Positions 54,597-64,000 of a stretch of 64,000 nt of DNA are shown here, piece by piece; position 1 is the stretch's first letter, and every line of letters begins with the position of its first letter. Origin of the DNA: Rhineura floridana (Eukaryota; Chordata; Lepidosauria; Squamata; Rhineuridae); NCBI RefSeq assembly GCF_030035675.1, contig NC_084482.1, forward strand, positions 225,103,943-225,167,942, written 5' to 3'. The position numbers and the translations under genes are program-made. The notes below the pieces were generated by a model that saw only the letters and a program-made list of their open reading frames with translations, made no database searches and was not told the origin of the DNA.

Positions 54597-54800
54597 AAGC
54601 CCTTTCACTCTGATTGGCTCCAATCATCAGGAAAGGACAAGGAAGCCAGTCAGAAGACTCTTCTCAGCAGCTAACATGCTCCCCTTTCATGCCAGTTGGC
54701 TCATAGTTCGCTGGAGACATAGGGGCCCTGCTGGGACGTGGGTCCCCAAAGAGGAAGGGGTCTAAGACCCCCTGAGACCGATCCCTCAGCGAGGAGCCCT
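54597..54800 (+). repeat. GAGAAGAGTCTTCTC repeat, inner end of right arm
   Basis: CCTTTCACTCTGATTGGCTCC, AGAAGACTCTTCTCAGCAGC, GGAGACATAGGGGCCCTGCT and TCTAAGACCCCCTGAGACC. Forward partner of 53527-53790. Confidence 0.78.
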
Positions 54801-54884
54801 TGAGACCGCCCTCCAGCAATGCTGTACCCCACACTCCAGAGCCTGAGGAATGGAAAGAGAAGAGGGCCTCTACCTCTGCTTGAT

Positions 54885-55800
54885 GAAAGTCTTTGAGGCC
54901 CGCAGCTCGCAATACCACATCCCTGCTCATACACAAAGGGGGGGCAGAGAAGGCAGGACTCCTGGGTTGGGCGAGGGGGCCCCTTGAAAAGGCAGCTTGC
55001 AAGGAGAGAGGGGCAGAGGGCTTTCTGCGCCTGCAGAGTCCTCCAGTGGTTCAACAGATGGAGTTCTGGTCCCTAGAGAGGCCGGTGGCCTTTCCAAAAG
55101 GGGAGGGGGCGTCCATAGAGAAGCCGCCCACCTTTGTCTTTCCGGGGGGAGGGAAAACCAGGCAGATGACCTTCTTTGGCGAGGGGGGGAGGGCACTGAA
55201 GCGTGCAGAGGAGGCAGAACAAAGAAAGAGGTAAGGGGGTGTAGAGGAGAAGGAAGGGGCTCGGAATTTGGGTTGGGGGGCGGAGAGAGCCCCCCCATCC
55301 AGCTTTTCTCCCGGAACTCACAGACAGGGGGCCTGCTCCCTGCAATCCAAGTGCAAAAGCGGCGTCCCAACAGCCACGTGGTTTCCTGGGCAAGATCCTT
55401 TTTTGAAGCGCCCCCCCAATCAAGTCAGTGCGGATGGGCTTCGGAGCTGAGAGGGCTTGCTGCAAAGAAAACAGCCGGGATGGGGAGGGTGGGGAGAGAG
55501 AGAAAAGGAAGGGACCCCCCACATCATTTCAGATTTATCCAGCTACAAAGTGCCCCCCCCGAATGCAGCTTCGATTGCGGGACCTTCCTCTTGCCCTCGC
55601 CTCTCCGAGGTCTCGGGGGTGGAGGTCGCCCTGGTGCAGAGGAAACAGCTTAACTGAGGGGGGCGCATGTGGGGGGAGTCCCTTTTTGGATTTCCTGGAC
55701 CTGAAAAGCGCTTGGTCAGTTTCTCGCCTGCCGGGGAAGGGAAAGGAGGGGGGGTTTGAAACTGACCAGACTCTTCTCTTCCTGGCCTTATTAAAAGTCT
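54885..55800 (+). promoter_or_regulatory. GC-rich 5' block of the right zinc-finger copy
   Basis: Inverted match to 51206-52000 with frequent CpG and long G or C runs. CAGGCAGATGACC and GGCGAGGGGGGGAG have mirrored equivalents. It should carry the promoter and first exon for the right copy, reading rightward. Several overlapping long frames (up to 239 codons) are open because of GC-rich composition and match nothing I recognise. Confidence 0.5.
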
Positions 55801-56199
55801 CCCGGCAGAGGCTGGAGGAGACATTAAACGCTCCCCCCCCCAAGCTGGATTCGCTGCTGCCTCTCTGGGGGAAGGGGCTTCCGCAGATGTGCGTTGCTGG
55901 GGACAACGCGTGGGCCACACGCTCTCGTACCAGCGCATCCGGTTTGCAAGCATCCCTTGAGGCTTTGCCTGCATGTGTTTGCACCACCCCTCCCCCCCCC
56001 CGGCGTGGTTACTGGAGGGAGACTTTTCACTGGCTTGCCCTTCCTGGAAACATGCACTTTGCCCCTTCTGCGGCGATCCTCCCTGAATTAAAGCATCCGC
56101 TGCACATGGCTGTGAATAGTTTTATTTCAGTCTGTCGGAAGTGCTGAAAGTACGTCCAGAGAGACTTTGGATTCTATTCATTAGGGAAAGTCGGTCAGA
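55801..56199. other. Right-arm sequence, no named feature
   Basis: Continuation of the GC-rich block into ordinary sequence. A frame with CVAGDNAWATRSRTSASGLQ is open but shows no family. Confidence 0.4.
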
Positions 56200-56640
56200 G
56201 AGGGCTGATTTCCGCTCGGGTCCTGCTTTGGGGGGGCTTCCCATTGGGGCATCTGGTTGGAACTTTGGCATCCAAAGCTGGGCTCTTCTGAGGAGGAGGG
56301 GTGGCCTCTAGATTGGGGTTTCCATGCTCAAGATCACTAGCTGAACTTCCACGGTGCTGCTCAGCTGAGCTTAATGCACAGTGATGCACAGCTTAATGTA
56401 CAAATGTGCCCAGCTGGGTCCCCATGCCCGTGTACCAGCTTTGGGGAGGACTCCAGTGAGTAATGTCAGGATTTGGAATGCCTGAATATTTTTCAGTCTG
56501 GAGGAGTCATTTTCATGCCTTTTTCTTTGAAAGAGTCTTCCAAACCAGACCATGTTTCCTTGCTGGAAGGAGAAGATCCATTTGTCTGTTGGGGTGGGAT
56601 CCTTGGTGTATCTTCCAGGTTGTGCTTGATCTCCCCCAAA
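56200..56640 (+). other. Right-arm segment paired with 48600-49135
   Basis: Mirrored matches: CTTCCCATTGGGGCATCTGG with 49080-49110, and the GAATGCCTGAATATT to GATCCATTTGTCTG run with 48690-48810. Could be a 5' exon of the zinc-finger gene kept in both arms, or an older repeat. No recognised domain. Confidence 0.6.
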
Positions 56641-56654
56641 GACAGATTGACCCA

Positions 56655-56875
56655 TGAGGCCAGTGGTGGCACAGTGGTTAAGAGTGTCGGACTATGACCG
56701 GGGAGACCAAGGTTCAAATCCCCATTCAGCCATGAAACTTGTGGGTGACCTTGGGCCACTCACTGCCTCTCAGCCTAACCTACCTCTCAGCATTGTTGTG
56801 AGGATGAAGTGGAGGGGTCGGAGAAACATGTACACCACCTTCAGCCCCTTAGAGGGAAGGTGGTGAAATAGACCA
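56655..56875 (+). mobile_element. tRNA-derived SINE (second type)
   Basis: Head GTGGCACAGTGGTTAAGAGT and GGTTCAAATCCCC, body GTGACCTTGGGCCACTCACT, AACCTACCTCTCAGCATTG, and tail GTACACCACCTTCAGCCCCT. Unlike Sauria SINEs it lacks the BovB-like end. Confidence 0.88.
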
Positions 56876-57000
56876 GGCACCTGGTTGGCCACCTGGTTGG
56901 CACCTGGTTGGCCACTGTGAGAACAGGATGCTGGACTAGATGGGCCACTGGCCTGATCCAGCAGGCTCTTCTTATGTTCTTATGATATCACAACAACAAT
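56876..57000 (-). repeat. Dispersed CAGCATCCTGTTCTC repeat
   Basis: Reverse copy with CACTGTGAGAACAGGATGCT and CACTGGCCTGATCCAGCAGG. The piece CACCTGGTTGGCC is locally repeated three times. Confidence 0.75.
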
Positions 57001-57119
57001 AATATCCTATAGGGTGGAGAGCTGTGGTTTCTCCTTCTAACTCAGGTTCACCTGACCCCTCCCTGCATCTCCCTCCCCAGAGTTCCTTTGTTACACTGGT
57101 GCTTAGATGAACTTATTTT

Positions 57120-57345
57120 GTTCTTATGTGCCTTATGACAAATCAGTGACCTCCAAGAGCATCTGTCATGAACCACCCTGTTCAGATCTTGTAAGTTCAA
57201 GTCTGTGGCTTCCTTTATGGAGTCAACCCATCTCTTGTTTGACCTTCCTCTTTTTCTGCTCCCTTCTGTTTTTTCCAGTATCATTCTCTTTTCTAGTGAA
57301 TCATGCCTACACATGATGTGTCCAAAGGATGATAACCTCAGTTAT
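57120..57345 (-). mobile_element. BovB LINE 3' fragment
   Basis: Minus frame GRSNKRWVDSIKEATDLNLQ and VVHDRCSWRSLI. The terminal 30 or so bases are incomplete. Confidence 0.85.
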
Positions 57346-58189
57346 CTCAACCTTAATGGTCCCAGCTCTGTAATCTAGACATGATTTACGTTTGTTGTTG
57401 TTATTGTTAATAGCTTCTCCTGTATCTGGGTTTTGCTCTCTCCCTGCTCAGTTAGAGGTGATGTGTCCAGGATTGTGGCCACCTACCCAGAAGGAGAAAA
57501 GGTTTTCTAGGCAGAGAAGGTTCAGCAGGAGAGTTCTGTGTCTGAAGTTCCCCACTGAAAATCAAGTCGCGAAACTCATGGGGAATTGTAAGGCATTGGG
57601 CTGGTTGCCTCAGACTGGGGCTCCCACCAATCAGCCCCTGCTGTTTTCTTTTGGCATCAGATACAAGGCTTAGAGACTGAGCTCTGGGCTTCCAAGGCAC
57701 CAGCTTTGAGGAGGCCTCCTTCTCCTGATCCAAAGCACTATCTGTATCGCTAGTCCCTGTCAAGTTACAGCTGGCTCCGCAGTCGAAGCAAGTAATCCTT
57801 GGTGTGTGGACATTCTCTCGGTTTCCACTCGCTTTTCCTGACGGGGCCTTTGGACAATGATACAGCTGGGTAGGTCCTGGGCCATCATCCACTCTGGATG
57901 TGACCATTACTCTTTTCACTGCATCCAAATCAGGGGGAAGCTCAGACCAGGAAGGTTTTCCTAGCAAGATCTCTCAATTCTTTCCCTGGACTTCTATTCC
58001 CCTGGAAGGCTGGAGTAAGGTGGTTGGGACCCCTAGAGCAATTCCTCAAACAAGGCCCCCTTTCCCCCTAGAAAGGAGCAGGTGAAATAAGGTTCCAGCA
58101 AATCAGGGGTGTGGCATCTTAAAGAGTAACACATTTAGTACGGCAGGGGTTGCCAACCTGGTTGTGGGCCCTGGTGCAATTCCCAAAAT
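57346..58189 (-). mobile_element. Possible Ty3/Gypsy-type fossil fragment
   Basis: A minus frame at 57452-57967 (171 codons) holds DCGASCNLT, like the retropepsin D-S/T-G-A-S motif, and later LTIPHEFRDLIFSGE, like the IPPEYHDF-x-DVFS region that follows protease in Ty3/Gypsy elements. No LTRs, RT or integrase are seen. It is an incomplete, broken remnant if the reading is right; age unknown but apparently old. The resemblance is short, so this is tentative. Confidence 0.25.
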
Positions 58190-59099
58190 AGCTCCCCCCT
58201 TTCTCCAAAAAGCAATTGTTCCTGTTATTATTGTGTAATCATTTCTATACTGTTTATATGCCAAATGGCTTCTAAGCGTTAATGATAAAAAAATCCATAC
58301 GTAATTAAAATACATAATATGAATTCATCAGAGCAATAAAAATAGTCAATTAAAATACATAACAATCAGGACAGTTTAAAAAGCATGATGATTAAAACAG
58401 TAAGGTCAGAAGTTCAAGGTCAGGAGAATGCTTGCCTAAGCAGGTGTGTGTTCAGGAGCTAGTGCAAAATATTTACTGACTGCACTTTCATATAAAAATA
58501 CAGCAAGGCAGTATACAGCATAGAAAATTACAATAAGGAGAATAAAAATGTCAGTAAAAACACTGGTAAAATCATCAATGAATAATGGTTGGTAAAAAGC
58601 AATTCGCATGGCCCAGGCCTGCCTGAATAACACCGTTTTCAAGAGACACCTAAAAGAAGATAGAAGTGATTCCTGCTGAACCTCTAGTGGCAGAGAGTTC
58701 CACAGGGCAGGGCCTTAGTAAAGGCTGACTGAACCTCAGGGGCATGGGGTAACTAACACCAGATGTGCCCCATTGGCGAATCACAGTTATAGGGGTGGAG
58801 CATAAGGAATCACACGGTCCTTAAGGGGCCCAAGTTGTTTAGGGTTTTGTGAATTAACAGAAGAACCCTTCCACAAACTAAGCCCTTGTGGTTTCTTAAA
58901 GACTAGCAAATGTATTATGGCACAAGCTTTTGTAGGCTAAAATACAACTCTTAGCAAAGTTTCCATCCTTTCCTCAAAAAAAGAAAATACTCTTGAATTT
59001 CACCTTTTAAACTCATTTAACTCAACACTGATTTTGCTCACTTCTTGCCTTGGGCCTGTCACCAACCCTGTGCCTAACCTGCCTCGCATGGCTGTTGTG
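58190..59099. repeat. Unclassified dispersed repeat
   Basis: 58600-58880 has GGCCCAGGCCTGCCTGAATA, CAGAGAGTTCCACAGGGCAG and CGGTCCTTAAGGGGCCCAAG, phrases in the style of squamate dispersed repeats. I cannot assign a family. 58880-59099 not recognised. Confidence 0.45.
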
Positions 59100-60330
59100 A
59101 AGATATAGAAGGAATTATAAAATGGCTGCAAAAGGGGACACAGTGCTTGTATCATTAGCATCAAATTGTGGTTCCTTTAACCAGAGGACTGAACATATAT
59201 TATTTGTTTTGACGATTTATATACCGTTTATATTTAAACAGAGCTCGTGCGTGGTTTTCAGTGAGGTATGGAGTCCATCTTGTCTGAAAATCATAACTGT
59301 ACCCTCGCATTGACTCTTTCCCTGTCCATAGATGTGCAGAGAACAATTGATGTTTTTCCAGTGAGGAGAGAATGCCACTCTGCACATGTCTAATGGCACA
59401 CTTTCCTAAATATGTGCTGTACAAGTCCTATTGTGAGGAAGAACGCAAGGTTAAGAATTGCAGCTTCCTGGGTGAGACAAATCATCATCAATGTTAAATC
59501 TTAAAAGTTTCACAATGAATCATCTCTTTTCTCACCATTGTCACTATGCTCAGAGCACTATAAATCACTTCCTACCCCTCCCCCCGTCTTCTCTCCATAT
59601 ATTAGATTGCAGGGTGGGGGGATGCCCCAAACATTTAGGATAATCAGTCTGTATTATTGGAAGGTACACAGTATTCTCTGATATGGATGACCACTGCCAC
59701 CAGGCCTGGGCAAACTACAGTGATGAGTTTCTATGGGGTAGAAATTGAGATAGAACAAACTCTAAAGGGAAGGGGGAAATGTTTTCTGGCATCGAAACAA
59801 TTCACTCATTAATCAGAGCTGTGGCTTCACTCATTGGCTAAAAACACTGGAAAATGGGAGCATCCAGGCTGACTCAATTACCTTTCTTTCTACAAAGCCA
59901 ACTTACTTCTTTAAAAAAAATGAAGGCTCAAAGTCTGCCCCTCCCCTTGCAGGTATGGGCCCTTGCACAATTGCTCCAATTGCACCCTTACAATCCAACT
60001 TCTTAATGCATCATATTGTGGAAACTGGCACCATAGTTAGATCACAGGAGGAAATCTGGCCCCCCAACACCTGTGCCTAGTGAGATCAAGGGGGAAATGG
60101 ATCAAAAAGGTATTGAAAAAGGTATTATCCGAGTCAGTTATGTCTTTGGAAAGTATCCTAGGATTCAGCAGGGCAGAAAGAAGAAAGGGGGAGAATCTTT
60201 TAGCTGATGAAATAAAACAGAGCTCAGTGGACGAGATCCACAATGGGGACCTCCATTTTTGCCTTGAATTTCTAATGAGGTTTTCCTGTCTTTTCTTTTC
60301 TTCCCACACCCTCCCGCATGTAATAAGCAT
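59100..60330. other. Right-arm intron-like sequence
   Basis: Contains mirrored partners of left-arm patches: 59255-59450, 59555-59620, 60100-60200. At 60298-60321 the equivalent of the left acceptor reads CACACCCTCCCGCATG, with the terminal AG lost. Confidence 0.6.
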
Positions 60331-60588
60331 GAGAAAGAATTGTAGGGAGCCACCTGTGGCATTATCGGAAACACCCAAGCGGAAAAGAGACGAAAGAAGC
60401 ATGAGGGAAACCAGTCAAAGTTGAAAGGAAGAAATCACGTACTTTACGTGCTGTTGATGACAGTGGACTCCTGATAGTACAGGAAGATGGCAAAGACAAG
60501 AGAAGGAAAAATCTTCAATGCATGAGAAAATATCCAGAGAAAAGCAAAAGCTAAATACACATTACAGAACCCACATAGGAGGGAAAAT
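60322..60588 (+). pseudogene. Upstream part of right zinc-finger exon, disrupted
   Basis: Equivalent of 45968-46311. The sequence GAGAAAGAATTGTAGGGAGC matches the left GAGAAAGAATTACAGGAAGC, but no AG stands at the old acceptor. A decayed finger ([11 protein letters not shown]) at about 60583-60615 is out of frame with the array. A working product would need a different 5' part. Confidence 0.6.
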
Positions 60589-62205
60589 ATGAATGCATGG
60601 AGTGTGGAAAGAACACCTACTAAACATCAAAAAACCCACACAGGGGAAAAACCATACAAATGCACAGAGTGTGGAAAGAGCTTCTTCCAGAGGAGTCATC
60701 TTAATAAACATCAAAGAATCCACACAAGGGTGAAGCCATATAAATGCATAGAATGTGAAAAGCGCTTCAGTGACAGGGGAGCACTTATGAATCATCAGAG
60801 AACTCACACAGGGGAGAAACCATATAAATGCATGGAGTGTGGAAAGAGCTTCAGTTTGAGCTCCAGCCTTACTGAACACCACAGAATTCACACAGGGGAG
60901 AAACCATTTAAATGTATGAAGTGCGGCAAGAGCTTCAGTCATAAGACAAGTGTTACTGTACATCAAAGAACCCACACAGGAGAGAAACCATATGAATGCA
61001 GTGAATGTGGAAAGTGCTTCAAGAATAATGGAACACTTACTAAACATAAAAGAACTCACACAGGAGAGAAACCATATGAATGCATGGAGTGTGGAAACTG
61101 CTTTCGTGTCAGGGATACCCTTACTTTACATGAAAGAACCCACACCAAAGAGAAACCATTTAAATGTATGGAGTGTGGAAAGAGCTTCACTCAAAGAGGA
61201 GCACTTACTACACATCAGAGAACCCACACAGGGGAGAAACCATATAAATGCATGGAGTGTGGAAAGAGCTTTCGTGTCAGTGGTAGCCTTACTTTACATG
61301 CAAGAACCCACACCAAAGAGAAACCATATAAATGTATGGAGTGTGGAAAGAGCTTCACTAATAGAGGAGCATGTACTATACATCAGAGAACCCACACAGG
61401 AGAGAAACCATATAAATGCATGGAGTGTGGAAAGAGCTTTCGTGTCAGTGGTAGCCTTACTTTACATGAAAGAACCCACACCAAACACAAACCATATAAA
61501 TGCATGGAATGTGGAAAGAGCTTCTGTCAGGGTAGCCAACTTACTGTACATCGTAGAACCCACACAAGGAAGAAACCATGGAAATGCATGGAGTGTGGAA
61601 AAGTTTTCAGTCAGAGTGGAACCCTCACTTTACATCAAAGAACTCACACAGGGGAGAGACCATATACATGTTTGGAGTGTGGAAAGAGCTTCACCGATAA
61701 AGGAACACTTACTCAACATCAGAGAACCCACACAGGGGAGAGACCATATACATGTATGGAGTGTGGAAAGTGCTTCACTGTAAGCTCAGGTCTTGCTGCA
61801 CACAAAAGAACACACACAGGGGAGAGACCATATAAATGCACGGAGTGTGGAAAGAGCTTCTGTCAGAGTGGCCATCTTACTTTACATCATAGAACTCACA
61901 CTGGGGACAAACCATATAAATGCATTGAATGTGGAAAGAACTTCAGTCGGCGTGGAGGCCTAACTATACATGAAAGAATCCACACAGGAGAGAGACCATA
62001 TAAATGCATGGAGTGTGGAAAGAGTTTTTATCGATGTAGCCATCTTACTATACATCATAGAACTCACACTGGGGAGAAACCATATAAGTGCATCAAATGT
62101 GGAAAGAGCTTCAATAACAATGGACACCTTACTCGACATAAGAGAATCCACCCTGGAGAAATCATAGAAATGCATGGAGTGTGGAAAAAGCTTTGGTCAG
62201 AGTGA
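60589..62205 (+). CDS. C2H2 zinc-finger array, right copy (18 intact fingers)
   Basis: A 538-codon frame. Residues 1-22 are a finger remnant, then 18 complete C2H2 fingers of 28 residues run to about residue 525 (first [20 protein letters not shown], last [20 protein letters not shown]). Linkers are mostly HTGEKP or HTGERP, with variants HTKEKP, HTKHKP and HTRKKP. Fingers 7-8 and 9-10 are a near-identical two-finger duplication. The frame shifts after the last finger and ends in [11 protein letters not shown], out of frame with a further decayed finger. The start ATG is inside old finger sequence, so the true N-terminus is unknown. Likely nuclear DNA binding; target not predictable by eye. 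Inverted partner of 44555-45967. Confidence 0.9.
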   Translation: MNAWSVERTPTKHQKTHTGEKPYKCTECGKSFFQRSHLNKHQRIHTRVKPYKCIECEKRFSDRGALMNHQRTHTGEKPYKCMECGKSFSLSSSLTEHHRIHTGEKPFKCMKCGKSFSHKTSVTVHQRTHTGEKPYECSECGKCFKNNGTLTKHKRTHTGEKPYECMECGNCFRVRDTLTLHERTHTKEKPFKCMECGKSFTQRGALTTHQRTHTGEKPYKCMECGKSFRVSGSLTLHARTHTKEKPYKCMECGKSFTNRGACTIHQRTHTGEKPYKCMECGKSFRVSGSLTLHERTHTKHKPYKCMECGKSFCQGSQLTVHRRTHTRKKPWKCMECGKVFSQSGTLTLHQRTHTGERPYTCLECGKSFTDKGTLTQHQRTHTGERPYTCMECGKCFTVSSGLAAHKRTHTGERPYKCTECGKSFCQSGHLTLHHRTHTGDKPYKCIECGKNFSRRGGLTIHERIHTGERPYKCMECGKSFYRCSHLTIHHRTHTGEKPYKCIKCGKSFNNNGHLTRHKRIHPGEIIEMHGVWKKLWSE

Positions 62206-63186
62206 TCACCTTATTATACTTAAAAAGCTTAAGGTGGAATCAATATCAGCATAAAAGCATCCACACAGATTAGAAACGTGAACTGAAAAGACCTGAGGGG
62301 ATACCTTACTTGACATAAAAATATCCACCATGAAGAGAAATGCTTCAGTCGCAGTGCAAACCTTACTATTCACTAGATAAGAAGAGAGTCAGGAGAATAG
62401 ATCACTCTGTGGTTAAGGCTTCTGTAAGGGTGTGTACCCCTATCAGAACAGCATCTGGTTCATTTGAAGCCAGAGATTTGGCAACCATAAAAGCACTGTG
62501 GCCTATTCTCCCCGCCCCCATTTTCCTGACCTATGAAACCTTATTGATAATTGAAAAGACATGGACACAGGAATCTATTGCAACAATCCTCAAAACAATG
62601 AATTTGGCAGCTCCCCCAAGGTACAGGACAGGAGCTATATTTTTCTTAGGGAGATCAGCCAATGCCTAGCAGAATGATCCCACTGTTTCAGATGGCCTCA
62701 GAAGAGCAGAACTACTTTTTCTCAAGGTTTCAGCAAATGTATTCTCTCAGCACAGAATCACCTTTTCACATGGATTGATCCTAGAAAGAAGTTCTGTGTC
62801 TTGATGCAAGCCTTGCGCTCTCTCTCTCACAGATACACACACACATGCTGTACTCCACTGCCCACACCCTTGGGCCTAGGACAGGTAGTTTCTAGTACCT
62901 GTTATTATAGCAGTAGGGATACTTTAGTGTTTTGAATGGGTTAGGATATAACCACACACCCAATAATTTTGTATCTCTATTTTCTTTTGTTTCAATAAAA
63001 GAAAGCTTTGTTTTAACCTGGCTTAGATCTATGCTGCTGTTTTATACACATACTGTTTAGGCACATTTCAGAGTAAGAGCCTGATTTAGCTCTGGCAAAA
63101 GGCATGTTTGAAGAGATGCATGAGTGGCAGGTTCACACACAAGGATCCCCAATGGACACGTGTAGCATAATCCTGGCCTGACTGAC
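62206..63186 (+). other. 3' flank of right zinc-finger copy
   Basis: 62206-62370 has decayed finger-like pieces (HKNIHHEEKCFSRSANL style). 62370-63186 has no second gene. An AATAAA signal at 62994-62999, in GTTTCAATAAAAGAAAGC, could end a plus-strand transcript. Confidence 0.5.
62994..62999 (+). terminator. Possible polyadenylation signal
   Basis: Canonical AATAAA about 790 bp after the array stop, followed by a GT-rich stretch (GCTTTGTTTTAACCTGG). Position suits the right zinc-finger transcript; use is not shown. Confidence 0.4.
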
Positions 63187-63262
63187 TCCAAATTTATTTA
63201 TTTATTACCTTTGTATACCGCCCCATAGCCGAAGCTCTCTGGGCGGTTTACAACAATTAATG
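63187..63262 (-). mobile_element. L2-type LINE 3' tail
   Basis: TTTATTTATTTATTACCTTT, TACCGCCCCATAGCCGAAGC and CTCTGGGCGGTTTACAAC, the reverse of the tail type ending the L2 at 16300. Confidence 0.8.
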
Positions 63263-63435
63263 ACTTGCTTATTCAGCATTCATGCTGAGTTGCTCGCTTG
63301 AAGCTTTTACACATGGTTCTTTACTGAGGATTGCTTGGGGGCTGTTTACACAACTTCTCCTTAATCATTTGTTCATTCCAAACTTTACAGTGCATTTCCC
63401 TGTCACTTTGCAGACCTCCAAGGGCTCTAATTGTC

Positions 63436-63897
63436 GCTCACCTTGCAAGGGTGCCCATTTGCTACCGGGCCAAGTTCAAGGTTCTAGTTTTGGTGTACAA
63501 AGCCCTATACAGATTGAGACAAGGATACCTGAAAGACCGTCTTACCCCTTACATACCAAGTCAATCACTGCGCTCTGCGGGTGAGGGCCTCCTGCAGATA
63601 CCATCTTATCAGGAGGTTCATTCTGCACAATATAGGAAATGGACCTTTAGTGTGGCGGCACCTACCCTGTCGAATTCCCTCCCCTTGAATATTAGGCAGG
63701 CGCCATCTTTTCGGCCCCTTTGAAGACTTTCCTCTTTCAACAAGCCTTTTAAGAATGCTTTTAACATTGTTTTGTTGTAATGTATTTTAAGGTCTGTTTT
63801 TATGATGTTTTAAGGTGTTTTTAGCATTTTTGTTTGCCACCCTGGGCTCCTGCTGGGAGGAATGGCGGGATATAAATGAAATAATAAATAAATAAAT
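63436..63897 (+). mobile_element. L2-clade LINE 3' part
   Basis: HLARVPICYRAKFKVLVLVY, ALYRLRQGYLKDRLTPYIPS and WTFSVAAPTLSNSLPLNI give the ORF2 C-terminus. It ends GGGCTCCTGCTGGGAGGAAT, GGCGGGATATAAATGAAAT and AAATAAATAAAT. Like 36661-37243. Confidence 0.9.
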
Positions 63898-64000
63898 TAG
63901 GTTGTGGGTGAGGAATGCTCACTCACTAGACTTTGAGCTCTCCGCCTCTGTCTACAGCGCTACTGCCAATGAAGGTGTTTCCAAGGCACTGGGTGAGATC
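63898..64000. other. No recognised feature
   Basis: Last 100 bases after the L2 tail; contains TACAGCGCTACTGCCAATG, resembling AAGCGCTACTGCCAAAGCC at 50951, so a further duplicated piece may continue outside the window. Confidence 0.4.

Larger units (their letters stand above)
54597..63300 (+). repeat. Right arm of zinc-finger inverted duplication
   Basis: Partner of 44213-53790, with matched blocks in mirrored order (listed there). Mirrored order over eight or more blocks, including low-copy intron patches and GC-rich blocks, rules out coincidence of dispersed repeats. The arms differ by many substitutions and by private insertions, so the duplication is not recent. Confidence 0.85.

Noticed and set aside
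54885-56147. Long open frames of 110-239 codons in the GC-rich right block
   Set aside because: Many overlap on both strands, as expected in GC-rich DNA with few stops; no domain recognised and the left-arm partner does not keep the same frames.
60950-61783. A second long frame (277 codons) over the right zinc-finger array
   Set aside because: It is the out-of-frame shadow of the finger repeats, with the same 28-residue period and no cysteine-histidine pattern.

Overview
The window looks like nuclear DNA from a squamate reptile, a lizard or snake. The basis is the repeat mix: BovB (RTE) LINEs, Sauria-type SINEs that share the BovB 3' end, 5S rRNA-derived SINEs, CR1 and L2 LINE tails, and hAT-type hairpin MITEs. 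I cannot name the species. Only two kinds of host gene can be supported: an alpha-2-macroglobulin (A2M) family gene, and a pair of C2H2 zinc-finger loci.

Layout. (1) 1-13390 is a tandem satellite of about 62 monomers, mostly 218 bp, with higher-order and segmental duplications. It runs off the left edge and stops abruptly in a CTG tract. (2) 13391-16300 is an L2-clade LINE with a long RT reading frame, abutting the satellite. (3) 17929-30723 holds eight exons of an A2M-family gene on the minus strand, equivalent to human A2M exons 5 to 12. All splice sites and phases fit, but the exon 6 equivalent has an in-frame TAA. The next exon is not found, so the satellite and L2 sit in a large intron or mark a breakpoint. 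The introns are full of SINEs, LINE tails and MITEs. (4) 31-44 kb is mostly LINE debris (BovB, L2, CR1) plus GC-rich blocks and segments that recur inverted elsewhere in the window.

(5) 44.2-63.3 kb is an inverted duplication of a zinc-finger locus. The left copy (minus, 44.5-46.3 kb) and right copy (plus, 60.3-62.2 kb) face outward. Homologous GC-rich, promoter-like blocks lie near the axis (51.2-52.0 and 54.9-55.8 kb), with matched intron segments in between. The axis is near 54.1 kb. A BovB copy at 52.06-53.25 kb is present only in the left arm. Both finger arrays are open (about 15 and 18 good fingers), but the sequence just upstream of each array is out of frame, so both may be decaying or may use another 5' part.

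No CRISPR array, operon, rRNA gene or functional tRNA gene was seen. Many short reading frames here, including those in every satellite monomer, are by-products of repeats.
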